A stretch of DNA of 64,000 nt, from contig LS997563.1 in assembly GCA_000469685.2 (NCBI GenBank), positions 5,068,781 to 5,132,780 on the forward strand. The letters are read 5' to 3'. Below the pieces are notes generated by a model. That model did not search any database. It was not told the origin of the DNA and saw only the letters and a program-made list of their open reading frames with translations. Position 1 is the first letter of the stretch. The number at the start of each line of letters is the position of its first letter. Positions 46,793 to 57,561 of the stretch are shown in pieces. Both the position numbers and the translations under genes were made by a program. The DNA comes from Haemonchus contortus. Its lineage: Eukaryota; Nematoda; Chromadorea; Rhabditida; Trichostrongylidae.

Positions 46793-48502
46793 TTTCCCCG
46801 AGAAGAGCATAGCGTCAAACTGACTAGTACGAGCTTGAAGATGCTCAGGAACTAATGCAACTGAATCTACAATCTTGTCTTAATGTTAGTGCGAATGAAC
46901 CAACCGAAAATGAGATTCGAGGTTTTCCACGAACGTCCTTTGATTGACGCTCCCAAGCGTACTGCAATATAATTGTACCGTATAATTGTATAAATGAAGT
47001 GATAAAAACTTGTCTTGCGAATAACTTGCTAAGTCCGTGGAAGCAGCTGGGAGTTAGAGGCACAGTTCACTATAATGTCGCTTCAAAAGCGCAAGTATTC
47101 GATTAAGGCCCCCCTAATGTAGTAAAAAAAGAGGTTGTACTAGATTACCATGACGAAAATGACATTGAAAGAACTTTTGGACGAAATTTCAGTTGTTGCA
47201 ATTGCGCAAAGAGATGACTATATTCAGCCAAAAATGTCCGTAATTGTTTCCACGTACGGCTTTTCATGAACCTCGGCGTAATGTCCATAATTGCATTTCA
47301 CTGTCGCTATTTGACATGAAAATTTATTCGAAATTATTACGTAAGTTCGTTTGTGAGTTTGTGATAGGTGCAGCCTTTACAACACCACTAAATTCGTCCA
47401 AACATGGGTGTGGCATACAATCGATACGATCTTTGAGCCCTTATTACATCCTATATAGCGATATGACAGCGCCATATATGATATACAAAGGGTCACAGAT
47501 TCATCCCGAAGTGATATGTCAGAAGCCCTTTGTATTGTGAATGTGAATTGAGCTTTTAATTTGAGACATTTTCGAGTTTCTGCGATGGGTAGAAGAGAAG
47601 TATGTCGAATAAGGCTGCAAGAAGGTGAAGAATATACGATGCCATCTTGTTAACATTTTATTAAGGGCAAGGAAAAACACTCAGCAGGTTGCACCTTTAG
47701 AGAACTCACAAATTTTTGCACCTACTAACCTACTCAGGCATGCAGTATCTTGCTACAGCTGTTGCACGTGCATAGCCTGGAGGTTTTCGGAGCTTCCCCC
47801 AGAAATTTATGTCTCCAGAACGTCTGAACCAATTCCTATCGTTTTCTACCCACTGAGAAACCAACTAGTAATTGGCTTCCCTTTCTATTAAAAAAACCAG
47901 CCTATGATTTCTATTCGGTCAAACCTGCATACTGATCGGTCATATCCTCCAGAACTGTGGATTTTCTCCCTGGGAACATCAATGCCCGCCTATCTATGGC
48001 CTTTTGGAAAGCTTCTGTTAGAAAAGAAGTTCCAAATGCTCATATTCCTAGGCAAACAAAAATAAGAAAAAAAATTCTCAAGGATATCCTACTTCCCTTT
48101 CCGGGATGCCCTGACTTTTTTGAACAAGAATTCACCGAATACCCGGAAATTTTTCCATTTGTTAAGATGTTTTTCTTCTACTGAGGAATCATATCATGGA
48201 TGTATCCATGACATGATAGACACGAATGTTACAAAGCACTTACTGGACCTTCAGATGGGCTCCCATACCGAGTCGCAGCGAAGATTTTAGCAATGAAAAC
48301 GTTAATTCTACTCAATGGTTGCTAGGATGTGTAAAGTGTTTTTGTAACTTGCAAATGCAGCAGATACGAGCAGAGAACGTCGGAATTTGTTTTTGTAAAA
48401 ATACAATTTTTGCTTCTCAGAAACTTTTCCAACAATTGCTATATTCGTCGCGAGATCAACCGGGCTCCTTTCCAGTCTTAGGCTCTCCTGTGGGTTGAAC
48501 TA

Positions 48503-48552
48503 CAAAGGTTGAACACTCAAATCCTGGACTCACACCCAGGATTGAACCTTTG
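48503..48552. repeat. Bulged hairpin
   Basis: CAAAGGTT and AAATCCTGG on the left pair with CCAGGATT and AACCTTTG on the right, with a 7 nt bulge in the left arm and a short loop. Confidence 0.65.
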
Positions 48553-48586
48553 TCATGAAGAAGTTAGAGGAATGCCAAATGGCGTA

Positions 48587-48922
48587 CTACTTCCGTTTGC
48601 CCTCTGGCTTTTTATGAAACCGTACCCCTGCACTCTTGGAAATTTGACACCAGTTCTCGTTAGTTGGAGTTTCTTCTTCTTCTAAGAGATGATCCTGACC
48701 CGTGGCAGTATTCTCTGGTCTTGTAAGTTGTCTAGACTTGCTTTTATCTAAGACTTCTTCTGCCGTTACTTTGGCTGCGAGGTGATCCTTCTTGATCACA
48801 CTCGCAAAGCTTTCTTTGGATCTTCTCGTAGTCGATTTCCATAAGCCTCCATAAACTCCCTTCTCAGATGACTCTAGTCTTCTCAGTATGTATCTGTACG
48901 ATCCTAGACGCTGTTCTCTCAT
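48587..48922 (-). CDS. Hypothetical charged protein, 111 residues
   Basis: A complete ATG-to-TAG frame on the minus strand is rich in Lys, Glu, Ser and Thr (for example KVTAEEVLDKSKSRQL and LLEEEETPTNE). An in-frame stop lies eight codons before the ATG. No hydrophobic segment or known domain is visible. It could be an unspliced small gene or chance; codon use looks more coding-like than its surroundings. Confidence 0.28.
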   Translation of the reverse strand: MREQRLGSYRYILRRLESSEKGVYGGLWKSTTRRSKESFASVIKKDHLAAKVTAEEVLDKSKSRQLTRPENTATGQDHLLEEEETPTNENWCQISKSAGVRFHKKPEGKRK

Positions 48923-51249
48923 CTTCAGCAGGGCAGGGGCTGCTTACATTTACTTCCATTCTGTTTGGTTGGGTAGTCTGGGAATTTCGTTTTGTCCTCT
49001 GGTATATTTATATTACAGCCTGTGGAAATAGTTCAACATCTCAGCTTATAAAGTTGGAGAACTGGATCCATATGGGATCTATGGGATTCAAAACACGAAA
49101 TTCCAGAATGACTAGAGTGAATATTGGCGCAAATTGATAAAAACAAAAACCCTCAAAAGCTGAAATTCTTGGAATTTAGAAGGGATTTGTGGCCCTCCTA
49201 TTGATCAATACCGGCTCATTTTTTCTCATAGACTCCAATATGGAACAAATATTTAACGGGATAGTTTTTATATTCTGTCCTTTTATTTTACAAATTACAC
49301 TACACAGTAATAGGTACAAAATATTCAATTGTCTCCTCCAGCCTCCAGTGGCTACCGTAATGGACTACGACAGTTCAAAGATTTTCTGTACCCTTCTCAA
49401 TGCGTATATAGTTGCGCACATTCTGCGATTTCTTGAAAATATGATAACGCCTTCGTATAATTTGTAGGAAACAATGCGGAATAACGATAAAACCAAGGGT
49501 CCAACTTAGAGATATTTGATCGCAAGCGTTTACCGAATAAGCAGAACCTTGTATCGAAAAAATCAAGCTATAAGCAGGATCGCGAAAAGGGGCTTTTTGT
49601 TGGGAGCCTTATAAGGGCAGTTGATGTTGAAAGGGATGCGTTCGCAATGTCTTCCCACTCTCTCCTTTTTCTCTGTCCAGGTCAACCAACTTGTTCAGCA
49701 GACCAGACCAGCTATGGGGTTAAGTATACTTCAAGGAAAGGACACATAGGTTCCCACTGCCACTGCCACCTTTCTTTGGTTGATTTTTGCAAAACCGTCG
49801 CTGCTGAATTACTTCGAGTTCGTTTTGGTTGATCTCAGTATAGTTCAATCTAAATTGAGTTGGCATCTGAAGCCATAAGCAGAGTGATAAATTCGTCATA
49901 TCGGGCCGTCACTTTGGTTTTGTCACTTTCGTCGGGCTACGAAGGCTAACTGATGAAGTTCAAAAAAGTCTCATATTCGGAACTTCACGTCATTGACTGA
50001 AGGTGACTAGGAAGGCTTCTCCTAGCAGGAAATATGTAGTTCAATCTACCTTCATGATGACATTGTGGCTGCAAAATTATAGCTAACTCATCCGATTCAG
50101 TAACTTCCATTCATGATCCCTTGAAATCAGGCTTTCTGCGGGAAAAGCCTACATAAAGCAGTTTGGTTCAGCATAGTCAAAGACTGCCTGTAGATTAATC
50201 CCGGAATTATTAAGTAATTCCCTAGTGTAGGTCTTGTTTGAGCCCAACCCGAAACTTTAGCCGCCAGTACAGCTGTTTGTGCTAGTTCTATTGTAAGAAC
50301 GGTCTCATTTGTTTTGACGAGTTATCTTAGCCTCTCTGAGTCCCCGGAACTTTTTGAGAAAATGCAAAAATGCTCTAATCGGGACTTTTCCTCTTTCTGA
50401 AAGGTCCCCACTTGGGCAGTTGGTGTCCACCCTTATTGAAAACCACTTTTTCTAGTTACTATGTTGTTTATATTCCAAACGCAGTGAGCTGAACCTAAGA
50501 CTTCTTCCGACATCTATTAAACTAATGGCATTCAAGCGTGAAAAAAGCCAGCCAGAACAACACGCCCTCAAGCTCGAACAGGTGGCACCACTTTATTGCA
50601 TTCGTGAGCATGAGCTCAACCCGACTCGATCTTGTTTCCATTAGTGGACAGAGCTGTGGGCTCGAATCCACGTCTATGGATCTATGGGATAACAGAAATT
50701 GGCAAATCGTGTCAAGCATTCATCTAGCCCCAGTTTTATGGGTATCATTAGACCAGCAGAAGTTATGGGAGGATCCAGATGAACCAGCCACTACTACTTA
50801 CAGCCAGTTCTAGAGGAACCATCCAGAGCTCCCAAGTTTCGGCAGATAAATAATCTTTATATCTTCCTTATGAGTGGGATATGATGCGGGAGCGTATAAA
50901 AAGTGGTTACTAGCGCTTGCATGGTAAGTGGGTGGGTCGGAATTAACAAAAACTGAAAGTATCAGGGCTTGTCATTTGATCTGAGCATTGTTTGTCTAAT
51001 GTTTGAAGAAAAAATGAAAATGAAATGATTTATTCATACTGTATTATTCTATCATACTGTAGATCGGTAATGTATGCAAATATAATACTTTTCTGCGTGG
51101 GACGAAGGTGGAGCGGCTACAATTTGTGCAAATACCGTATTCATAACCGATGAATCGTTTTTCCGACAGGGTTTTGGTCAAGCCCATCAAGGTTTCAACC
51201 TCTGCCTCGGCTGAATTGACACTGATCCTTTTGAGATTGAGAAAAAGTC
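48923..51249. other. No supported gene
   Basis: Short hydrophobic frames at 48868-49137 and 49189-49467 on the plus strand have no gene context. A possible old SINE lies at 50570-50800. Confidence 0.4.
50570..50800 (+). mobile_element. Possible old SINE copy
   Basis: GGCTCGAATCCACG at about 50659 fits a B-box, and CATTCATCTAGCCC and GGGAGGATCCAGATGAACC echo the body. The 3' signature is missing and the head is unclear. Confidence 0.35.
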
Positions 51250-51845
51250 GCTGTCGTGGATAAATCCCCGGTGATTTCGATTCAGCATCCTTCCAAAACC
51301 CTTTTCAATTGGAACCAAGTTAAATGCATGGCGTATACAGAACTGTTCGACTTATGCAATTCATGGAGCTAAAAAAGCCATGTAGGTGGGGTAATCACCG
51401 ATCATAACTCTCCCTAATTTCCCTCCTCGACAGAGCCATTTGAATGGCACGACCGTTTAGATTTTCCACCATGAACGCATTCCCCCCTCAACCTCCCTCA
51501 TAAGGCCATATCCGACCACTCCACTAGGGAAAAAACCGCTGTCGTGAATTCCAATGAGCTCCGTAGGTTCAGCATCTTTTCAAGCCTTTTTTTATTTGGA
51601 ACCGAAGTTGATTGCATGGCGTATCCTAGAACCAGACTGTTTGAACCTAGTTTATTTGGGTTTGTGTAATTTTTGAAGAGCAAAAAAGTCACTTTGGAAA
51701 GGACAGTACCGATAACAACTCTCCCCAATTCTCCTCCTCCACAGAACCATTTAAATGGCATGACCGTTTAGATCACCCACCGGAAACCCATTCCCTTCTC
51801 AACCACCCCCATATGGCCATATATGACCACTCTATTTCCAAGCAA
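51250..51845 (+). repeat. Tandem duplication, two units of about 311 bp
   Basis: The blocks repeat with a period of about 311 bp. One is CATGGCGTAT preceded by TTGGAACC (about 51310 and 51600). The next is ACTCTCC, then ATTTGAATGGCACGACCG (about 51438) against ATTTAAATGGCATGACCG (about 51749). The last is AAGGCCATATCCGACCACTC (about 51502) against ATGGCCATATATGACCACTC. The CATGGCGTAT stretch resembles the SINE terminal signature, so each unit may carry an old SINE tail. Confidence 0.75.
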
Positions 51846-52503
51846 ATGCGTATCGATGGAAGAGCAATAGAAAGTATATGCGAAGCCAGAACTTGTCTTT
51901 TTCTCCAACTGACCCACGTAGGCTCCCAGTTCCCCCATTCTGCAGAATCCACAACTTTCGCTTGATTCTGGGCGCTCTGTTGGACATAACCTTGTGCGTT
52001 CGAGCAGACACCACTCGCAAATATTATATGAGTTAGCGATAACACGACAAAGAACTACGGGAAGCAATTGGTCTTCATGACTAACTATTTCCCTGGGGGA
52101 AGGGCGAAAGGGGCTTGCATACATATACTCAACCTTTAACTCTGTAATTAGTCCATAACTGCCTACTCGGAAACTTCCTGGCCCTTCTCTACACAAACAA
52201 ATCCATCTTGGAATCCCGTCTGCCAGCCCATTCAGACTCCCACTGAGCTGCTACTGCTTGATCATCTACCACCGTACACTTCTGGGCCCTTTCTGTAGGG
52301 CCGTCAGATGAAAGATGATGAAGGCGTGGCCTATGGCGTAAGATCCTTTGGAATCGCTCCCTAAGCTCCTCCCTCGAATGAGTGTCTCGATGCAAACGAC
52401 AATGGCATTGAGGCCCCCCTTTAACCCCTTTCATACCCGAAAATTCCAACTCACACCACAGATCATCCTCCGTCCCGTCAATCGGCCCGGCCCAGACCAC
52501 CAC
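51768..52503 (-). CDS. Two overlapping hypothetical open frames
   Basis: On the minus strand, 52189-52503 (104 codons) and 51768-52196 (142 codons) lie end to end in different frames, and another frame (52538-52798, 86 codons) precedes them. The first is charged (REELRERFQRIL, AQWESEWAGRRDSK); the second has Cys pairs (CEWCLLERTRLCP). No splice sites were found that join them, and the downstream end runs into the 51.25-51.85 kb duplication. Confidence 0.2.
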
Positions 52504-52980
52504 AACCGGAAGTCAACCGGTTGCAAGAAAGCTGAGCTTAAATTTGTTGACTACGTTGAAGTCTTGGGTGACACAAAGCAGTCAAACCAGTCATGCATGG
52601 GTACATAGTCTGTGAAAACGCCCAGACTGCTTTATCTCGAGATATTACGTCAATGTTTTTCTGTTTATTACCGTTTCCAGAACCTTCCAAAACCTTCCAT
52701 TTTCGTTGTAATCTGAATTCCCGAAGAAATTCATTCGGCGGATGCCATTTGTCAATTTTTGTTTCCTTGAAATTCTGACAGATTTTTTGAAATTCCATGG
52801 ATTATCCGTCGATTTCTTCAATTGGCAATGACGTAGGTAGGATTGTATGGCTTAATTCAAGAATTCTCGCTGCAGCTCGAGTTTCACACTAATCCGTCTT
52901 GATGTCGTTGTTTCCTTGTTCAAACATTGGCCCGGAGAAGCCGAGCCCCGAGTATGGCTTCATTCATGGAAGCCAAGTAG

Positions 52981-53027
52981 TCCCAGAACTTCATAGGAAC
53001 TCCTGAGGCTCCTATGAAGTTCCGGGA
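52981..53027. repeat. Hairpin with a 13 bp perfect core
   Basis: GAACTTCATAGGA at 52986-52998 pairs exactly with TCCTATGAAGTTC at 53010-53022. After one mismatch four more pairs extend the stem outward. Confidence 0.8.
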
Positions 53028-53289
53028 GTTCGTTTTTCTCTGATTTCTTGCTCCAGCCTACTACTTTCAACCTTTTCGTATTCGGAATCGAGACTGTATT
53101 TGATATTTGAAGTGAAAAGGCTCTTTGTAGTGGCGTTTTTCATGGTCTCTAGGACTTTTGCACTTTGCAAATCCGATCTTTTTTGACTCAAAGAATTTCC
53201 TGGAATGCTCTGAATGTTCGTCTGTAGCTCCGACTATTTATTCCCAAAATCCCAGAATTTTGGGTTTAATTTTTTTTCCAAATTTCAGA

Positions 53290-53455
53290 TGAGCTTCGTT
53301 CGTTCTCTTCTCCTGTGGTGCGCCGTTGCATGTCTCACTCTCGGCTTTGTTCTCCAAGATCTACCATTGGAGAGATTTGAAAGAGGCTATCCAGAAATAT
53401 CGTTCGACCGAGCATCACGTGCTGCACGCTCTAACTATCTCTTCGACAGATTTTT
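53290..53455 (+). CDS. Candidate first coding exon of a small secreted or membrane protein
   Basis: A strong acceptor (T-rich tract then AAATTTCAG) ends directly at the ATG at 53290, as at spliced-leader sites in nematodes. The exon ends at a consensus donor, GTAAGT, at 53456. It encodes 55 residues plus one base. Residues 1-22 look like a signal peptide or anchor: Arg5, then a hydrophobic run LLLWCAVACLTLGFVL. The rest is charged with many single Arg sites (29, 32, 41, 44, 47, 54). Such a layout occurs in small secreted peptides and peptide precursors, but no peptide family is recognised. A SINE follows in the presumed intron, and the next exon is not identified. Reading through the donor stops one codon later. 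Confidence 0.45.
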
Positions 53456-53474
53456 GTAAGTATTTTGATGATAT

Positions 53475-53732
53475 GGGCGAATTACCGGCAAGTGGCGTCC
53501 TATTATAGGCATAGTCCCTTGATCGAATCCCGACCGATACTTGCCCAGGCCAACCAACCCTTACATCCCTTCGATTGGCTTAAGTGGTTCAGCCTCATCT
53601 AAGAGGTAAGAAGCGTTGAGTGGTACATCAGCTATCATTGCTAAGGCCACATACGCATTCAAAACGCCACTGCGATTCTTAAAGGGGGTCGGATGTAGGG
53701 CGCATCCCATACACGGGGTTAATCAACATTTT
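53475..53732 (+). mobile_element. tRNA-derived SINE copy inside a putative intron
   Basis: The head has GGCAAGTGGCG and B-box-like TTGATCGAATCCCG. The body has CACATACGCATTCAAAACGC and GGGCGCATCCCATACACGGG, ending in TTAATCAAC. It starts about 20 nt after the donor site of the exon at 53290-53455. Confidence 0.78.
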
Positions 53733-53992
53733 GCGCTCTACTCGTTTTCCTTTAAAGCAAGTGATAAAGTTGTCGAATTCAGTTGGAGTACCATTTTTAA
53801 GTTGAAAAGGGCAAAGCATCAGGTGGTTACTAAATTTCTTAGACGATGCCTTCCTTCCGGTACATTAGTTAGAGTTACCAAGAATGGGCACATTGACCTA
53901 CAAGGACATAAGAACGAGCCGGTTACGCTCACGTTTTCCATCCGAATCGATGTTTTTTATGTGGTAACAAGTTTATAAGTCACTGTCTCTTA

Positions 53993-54412
53993 TTACAATA
54001 CCCTGCGCTTCCCTGTCATCCCTTCCACTCTGGGCAGGGGGTTTGATTGCTGCTCTGGATTGAACAGCTGACCAACCTTCAAAATTGAAATCGCACGCTT
54101 TACAGCTAGAGCCAATAGAGAGGACCAAGGAAGGTCCACAACAGAATTCTCGATAAGTTCTTTGGCAATGTGAAGGCTTAAACGGGAGTCCGCCAGGAAT
54201 AATGAGGATTCAGGTGGATTCATCATCAGAATACCATCAATCCCGAACCTTTGAGCTGCTGTCGTCGGGATCGAAGAGTATTTTGAAGGCACTAGGGGGA
54301 ATTTCAATAATGAACTTACTTTCCTGTATTTTAATTTTATGACGAGTAGTAGACTTGCAGACATACAATTTCGACTGACGCCAGCTATAAAAAGCCCACG
54401 AGGTTCCGTCAT
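53993..54412 (-). CDS. Hypothetical open frame, 139 residues
   Basis: A frame of 139 codons with an ATG, on the minus strand. Wording such as AAQRFGIDGILMMNPPES and LSLHIAKELIENSVVDLPWS looks protein-like. A GTAAGT donor lies within it (about 54316-54321), so part may be intronic. It sits within the span downstream of the exon at 53290, on the opposite strand. Confidence 0.28.
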   Translation of the reverse strand: MTEPRGLFIAGVSRNCMSASLLLVIKLKYRKVSSLLKFPLVPSKYSSIPTTAAQRFGIDGILMMNPPESSLFLADSRLSLHIAKELIENSVVDLPWSSLLALAVKRAISILKVGQLFNPEQQSNPLPRVEGMTGKRRVL

Positions 54413-55239
54413 TCTCTTTGTTTTGAGCCTAGACCCCTATAATTATACCCAACTTGCAGTAATTTACAAGATATAACCAACACAGACTCAATTTCACCCA
54501 CTCATGTTTTTTCACAATCGCCATATATACACCACCCAAGTGGGTAACTACGTCCATTTGTGGAGAGTATACTGACCAGAATCGACATCAGAATAGAAGG
54601 ACTTCCGGAATTCAGTGGTTCTTCAAGTGAAGGCCGACACGAACCATCCAGAAACTTCAATTCCAATACTTTTAATTCTCTGCATTACCATTTACCCATG
54701 GTAATCGGAGCACAGGGAGCTCAAGGACAGCAGCTTAGGGTAGCCCGTTCCAAAGAACTGAAACGTAAGGTATAGACCGGAAGTCAGTTGAAGAATCCGA
54801 ACGAGGAAACCTGCCAGCCATCTAATGGCTAGCTTATACAGGAAAACTTCCAAGATGCGCCATGCTTCAGACCTTTTCTCGAGTCGCTTGCGACTCTTTA
54901 AATGCTAACATTCTCCTACCGTGACACCCAGTTGCTGGCCATTGATTCCACATGGATCGCTATCCGTTCCAACTAGCCCGACATTTGCTCTGAAAAGAGT
55001 AAGCTGCTTTTCCAAGTATGGGATTAAATATTGTACATCGTGATATTTGTAGTGAATGGCACCTGCGCCTTCTGAGTGTTTTTTAAGGTCCTACAGTGTG
55101 ATGTTTTCTTCTCCAGAACGAAAAGTCGTCTATCGACTGAATTTCCGCGGAGTAATCGGTAGAACAATTGAAAGATGTCCTGCACGCAGCTCTACTGGAG
55201 CTTGAGAATTCTGCCCAGATATACGCAAAAGGTTTTTGT

Positions 55240-55505
55240 GGTGCACCGATGCCTTCTTGTGGTGCATCATGTTGGCTTCCATTCAGTATCGTAGTGGCGT
55301 TTTAAATGCGTATGTGACCTATGCAGTGACTTGCGTGGCCAGCCCGTGTACAGGTCAGCGTTTTTTACCCTCCCGGACAAGTCCAATCGACCAACCCCGG
55401 GGTGATGCAAGGCTTAGTTGGCCCAGGAAGTCATCGATCCAGCTTCTATATCTGGACCATGCGTGGGATAGAGGGAACCATTTGTCACAACACCACCTCC
55501 GCTCA
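55240..55505 (-). mobile_element. tRNA-derived SINE copy, reverse strand
   Basis: The plus strand shows the body in reverse: AACGCTGACCTGTACACGGG on the minus strand, then CATACGCATTTAAAACGCCA, then CTGAATGGAAGCCAACATGA. The head near 55500 reads GAGGTGGTGTTGTGAC and the B-box is badly worn. Confidence 0.68.
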
Positions 55506-55943
55506 CTGCGTAGGTACTGGCTATGAATATCGCTGAATCTTGATGTCAATGGACCTTCAGACGTAGTCAACTCAATCAGGACCTTACCTACACAGCTCTA
55601 GCATGCATGGGGGAAATGGATCAAAGGCCTTTCTAGGTCAGTGCACCGAAAATAGGTCGCTGGCCCCGAAACACTTGGCATGACTCTCACGAGCTTAGAC
55701 ATTTTGGAAGTAATCACGGGGATAGCACTTGGTGTCGAACAAACTTCTTTCTTTTTTTTTGATCGCATTATGCTATAGTATTTTCTCAATTTTTTCTCCT
55801 TCTTGCGGTAATTGGAAGAAATTTCCCATCAACGACCCCTTTGGGGCTTTCGACTTCCTCGAAACCACCCCAAAAAGGTGTTTTTGCCCTGCTAGGCTGC
55901 CTAGGACTGGGATGTCCTTTCTGCTGAAAAATTGTCCATTTAA

Positions 55944-55957
55944 GGGGGGGGGGGGGG
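55944..55957 (+). repeat. Poly-G run
   Basis: Fourteen G in a row. Open frames crossing it on either strand depend on its exact length and are not trustworthy. Confidence 0.9.
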
Positions 55958-56189
55958 AGAGCAAAAACTTTTTGTGACTGTGGTGTTCTTGGAAATAGCC
56001 AATTTTCAATAATTGAACCAACAATAGGCTTTTTTTTGGTCATGACGCGGACCGAAGGTTAAAAGAGAATTTCCTTGGCGGCAGTAAAAAAACGTTGATA
56101 CTATTGAGGTTGCCAAATTTCACGCTAGCGCTTGGCCAACTCTATAGATTAGCGTTCAAGGGACTTGTATGAGGGCGCTCTCGGCTAGG

Positions 56190-56411
56190 TAAAGCTCCAA
56201 GAGGGAACTATCATCCCGAAATTTCCTGTTGGACCTTCATGATGCCACTTTTGAGGAGGGAACAACTGAATGTGTCCTTTTTGGATTTACGCCAACTATA
56301 AATGAACCTCGTGTTGTTCACACCCCGAACGGAAAGCAAAAAGGCAAAACAACAGGAAATGACATCATGAGCTTTCATAGACGAATTTCAAACTCGGGAA
56401 CGGCCAAGTGA
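56190..56411 (+). CDS. Hypothetical coding fragment
   Basis: An open frame ending at TGA 56411 includes FLLDLHDATFEEGTTECVLF and RVVHTPNGKQKGKTTGND. No ATG, acceptor or domain is clear. It may be an exon or the remnant of a mobile element gene. Confidence 0.2.
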
Positions 56412-57415
56412 ATTATACTCCAGTGTGGACGAGTTTTTGTTTTTCCAAATATGACCATGTAAATCATATTTAAACAAAGTTCATAAGCTATGACCCCTAA
56501 TTTTCCAAATTAGTTTATTCGGGAGGTTTTGCGGATAATCTGTAAAGAGAGGAGTTCATTCTGAGAAGAAAAAAGGTTGTCCAATGTTCGAATTGATTAA
56601 TTGTCCATAGCTAATTTGTCAACGAGAAATCACTATTCACCTCTGGGGGGCTGGTGACGAAAAGCAAATTGCTGACTAATAATATTTGAATAAATTAATA
56701 AAATAGGGGTGTGCGGGGAGGCTTTCCCACCTCTACTCAGAATCCCAAGGGGAAATAAGTAAATAGTAAAAGCTAAGGCTGTAAAAAAGTAAGTGCCAAT
56801 TAAATGGGCTCATGATATGCAACGCTAGAAGGTCCATGTAGAGCGTTGCAACCAAAAAAGATAAATAAAAGAGTGGAACTGGAATGGGGCATTATGAAAT
56901 GGTCGAAGCTTTTCTGCCGTCTATTAGACTACTTTTGGGATTGCGCCACGCACGCGACTGCTAGTCGAAGTGGTGTCAACGTTTGATTGCGTACTTGATC
57001 TATACAGCGCCTCAATGAAGGAACATTTTTCTTTGAAGGGCATGCTTGTTGAGTTGACTTGGCTGGTGCTCATAAGCTAGTCTTCTACCGTCTTCACCGG
57101 TCCTGGTACCACTTATTCGATCCTAAAATGATGGACTGTTTGGTTGGTATAGGCGATTGACCCAGAATTAAATCTTTAGACCTTATGTGTGATGGAACGC
57201 CATCCGACATAGGTAGGGGGTGAAGTTTCTAGATTGCCCTGGATCTGTGGCCAGAAAAGCTAGTCAGTCCTCGCTTCGCCCCACTGTTACAACTTGAACC
57301 TGCTCGCCGAGCTTTCATCAAAGCACTGGCTCATTTGTTAATTTTTAATTTATTTTTTTTCGGTCATAGCTTATCGAACTAGCAAAGGTGCCGGCTAAGA
57401 ACATAACTATTTCAG

Positions 57416-57561
57416 AGGCCGAATGCGTGGACTCTGAACTGGTCTCTATCGTCATCATCATCGTCATCGTTATGTTCGTCACCGGATTGCAAGCTGTTGT
57501 CAGAATCGGAATCTCTTCACTCGATTACAGTAGTACTCCTCTTCGAATGATAAACCATTGA
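57416..57561 (+). CDS. Candidate terminal exon with a membrane segment
   Basis: A consensus acceptor (ACTATTTCAG) ends at 57415. Read with two bases completing a split codon, 47 codons follow to TGA at 57559-57561. Residues about 9-28 are a hydrophobic run (LVSIVIIIVIVMFVTG) preceded by an acidic stretch, as in a type I membrane protein with a short cytoplasmic tail ending PLRMINH. Codon choice is rich in ATC and GTC. Caution: another forward frame is open and Ser-rich, and the reverse strand has an open Asp-rich frame ending VHAFGL. Upstream exons are not found. Confidence 0.35.

Larger units (their letters stand above)
46209..48586. other. No supported gene
   Basis: Several short frames, the longest 98 codons at 47244-47540, lack splice sites and known motifs. 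The poly-C run at 46777 lies here. Confidence 0.45.
54413..57415. other. Mostly without supported genes
   Basis: It contains a 71-codon frame at 54560-54775, the minus SINE at 55240, the poly-G at 55944 and the weak fragment at 56190. Exons linking 53290 with 57416 were sought but not established. Confidence 0.4.

Noticed and set aside
52189..52503. Resemblance of FSGMKGVKG to the CP2/grainyhead DNA-binding domain
   Set aside because: Only a few residues agree, and the spacing and flanks do not fit the family.
53290..57561. Exons at 53290 and 57416 joined as one gene
   Set aside because: Direct joining makes a TAG at the junction, and no supported middle exon was found.
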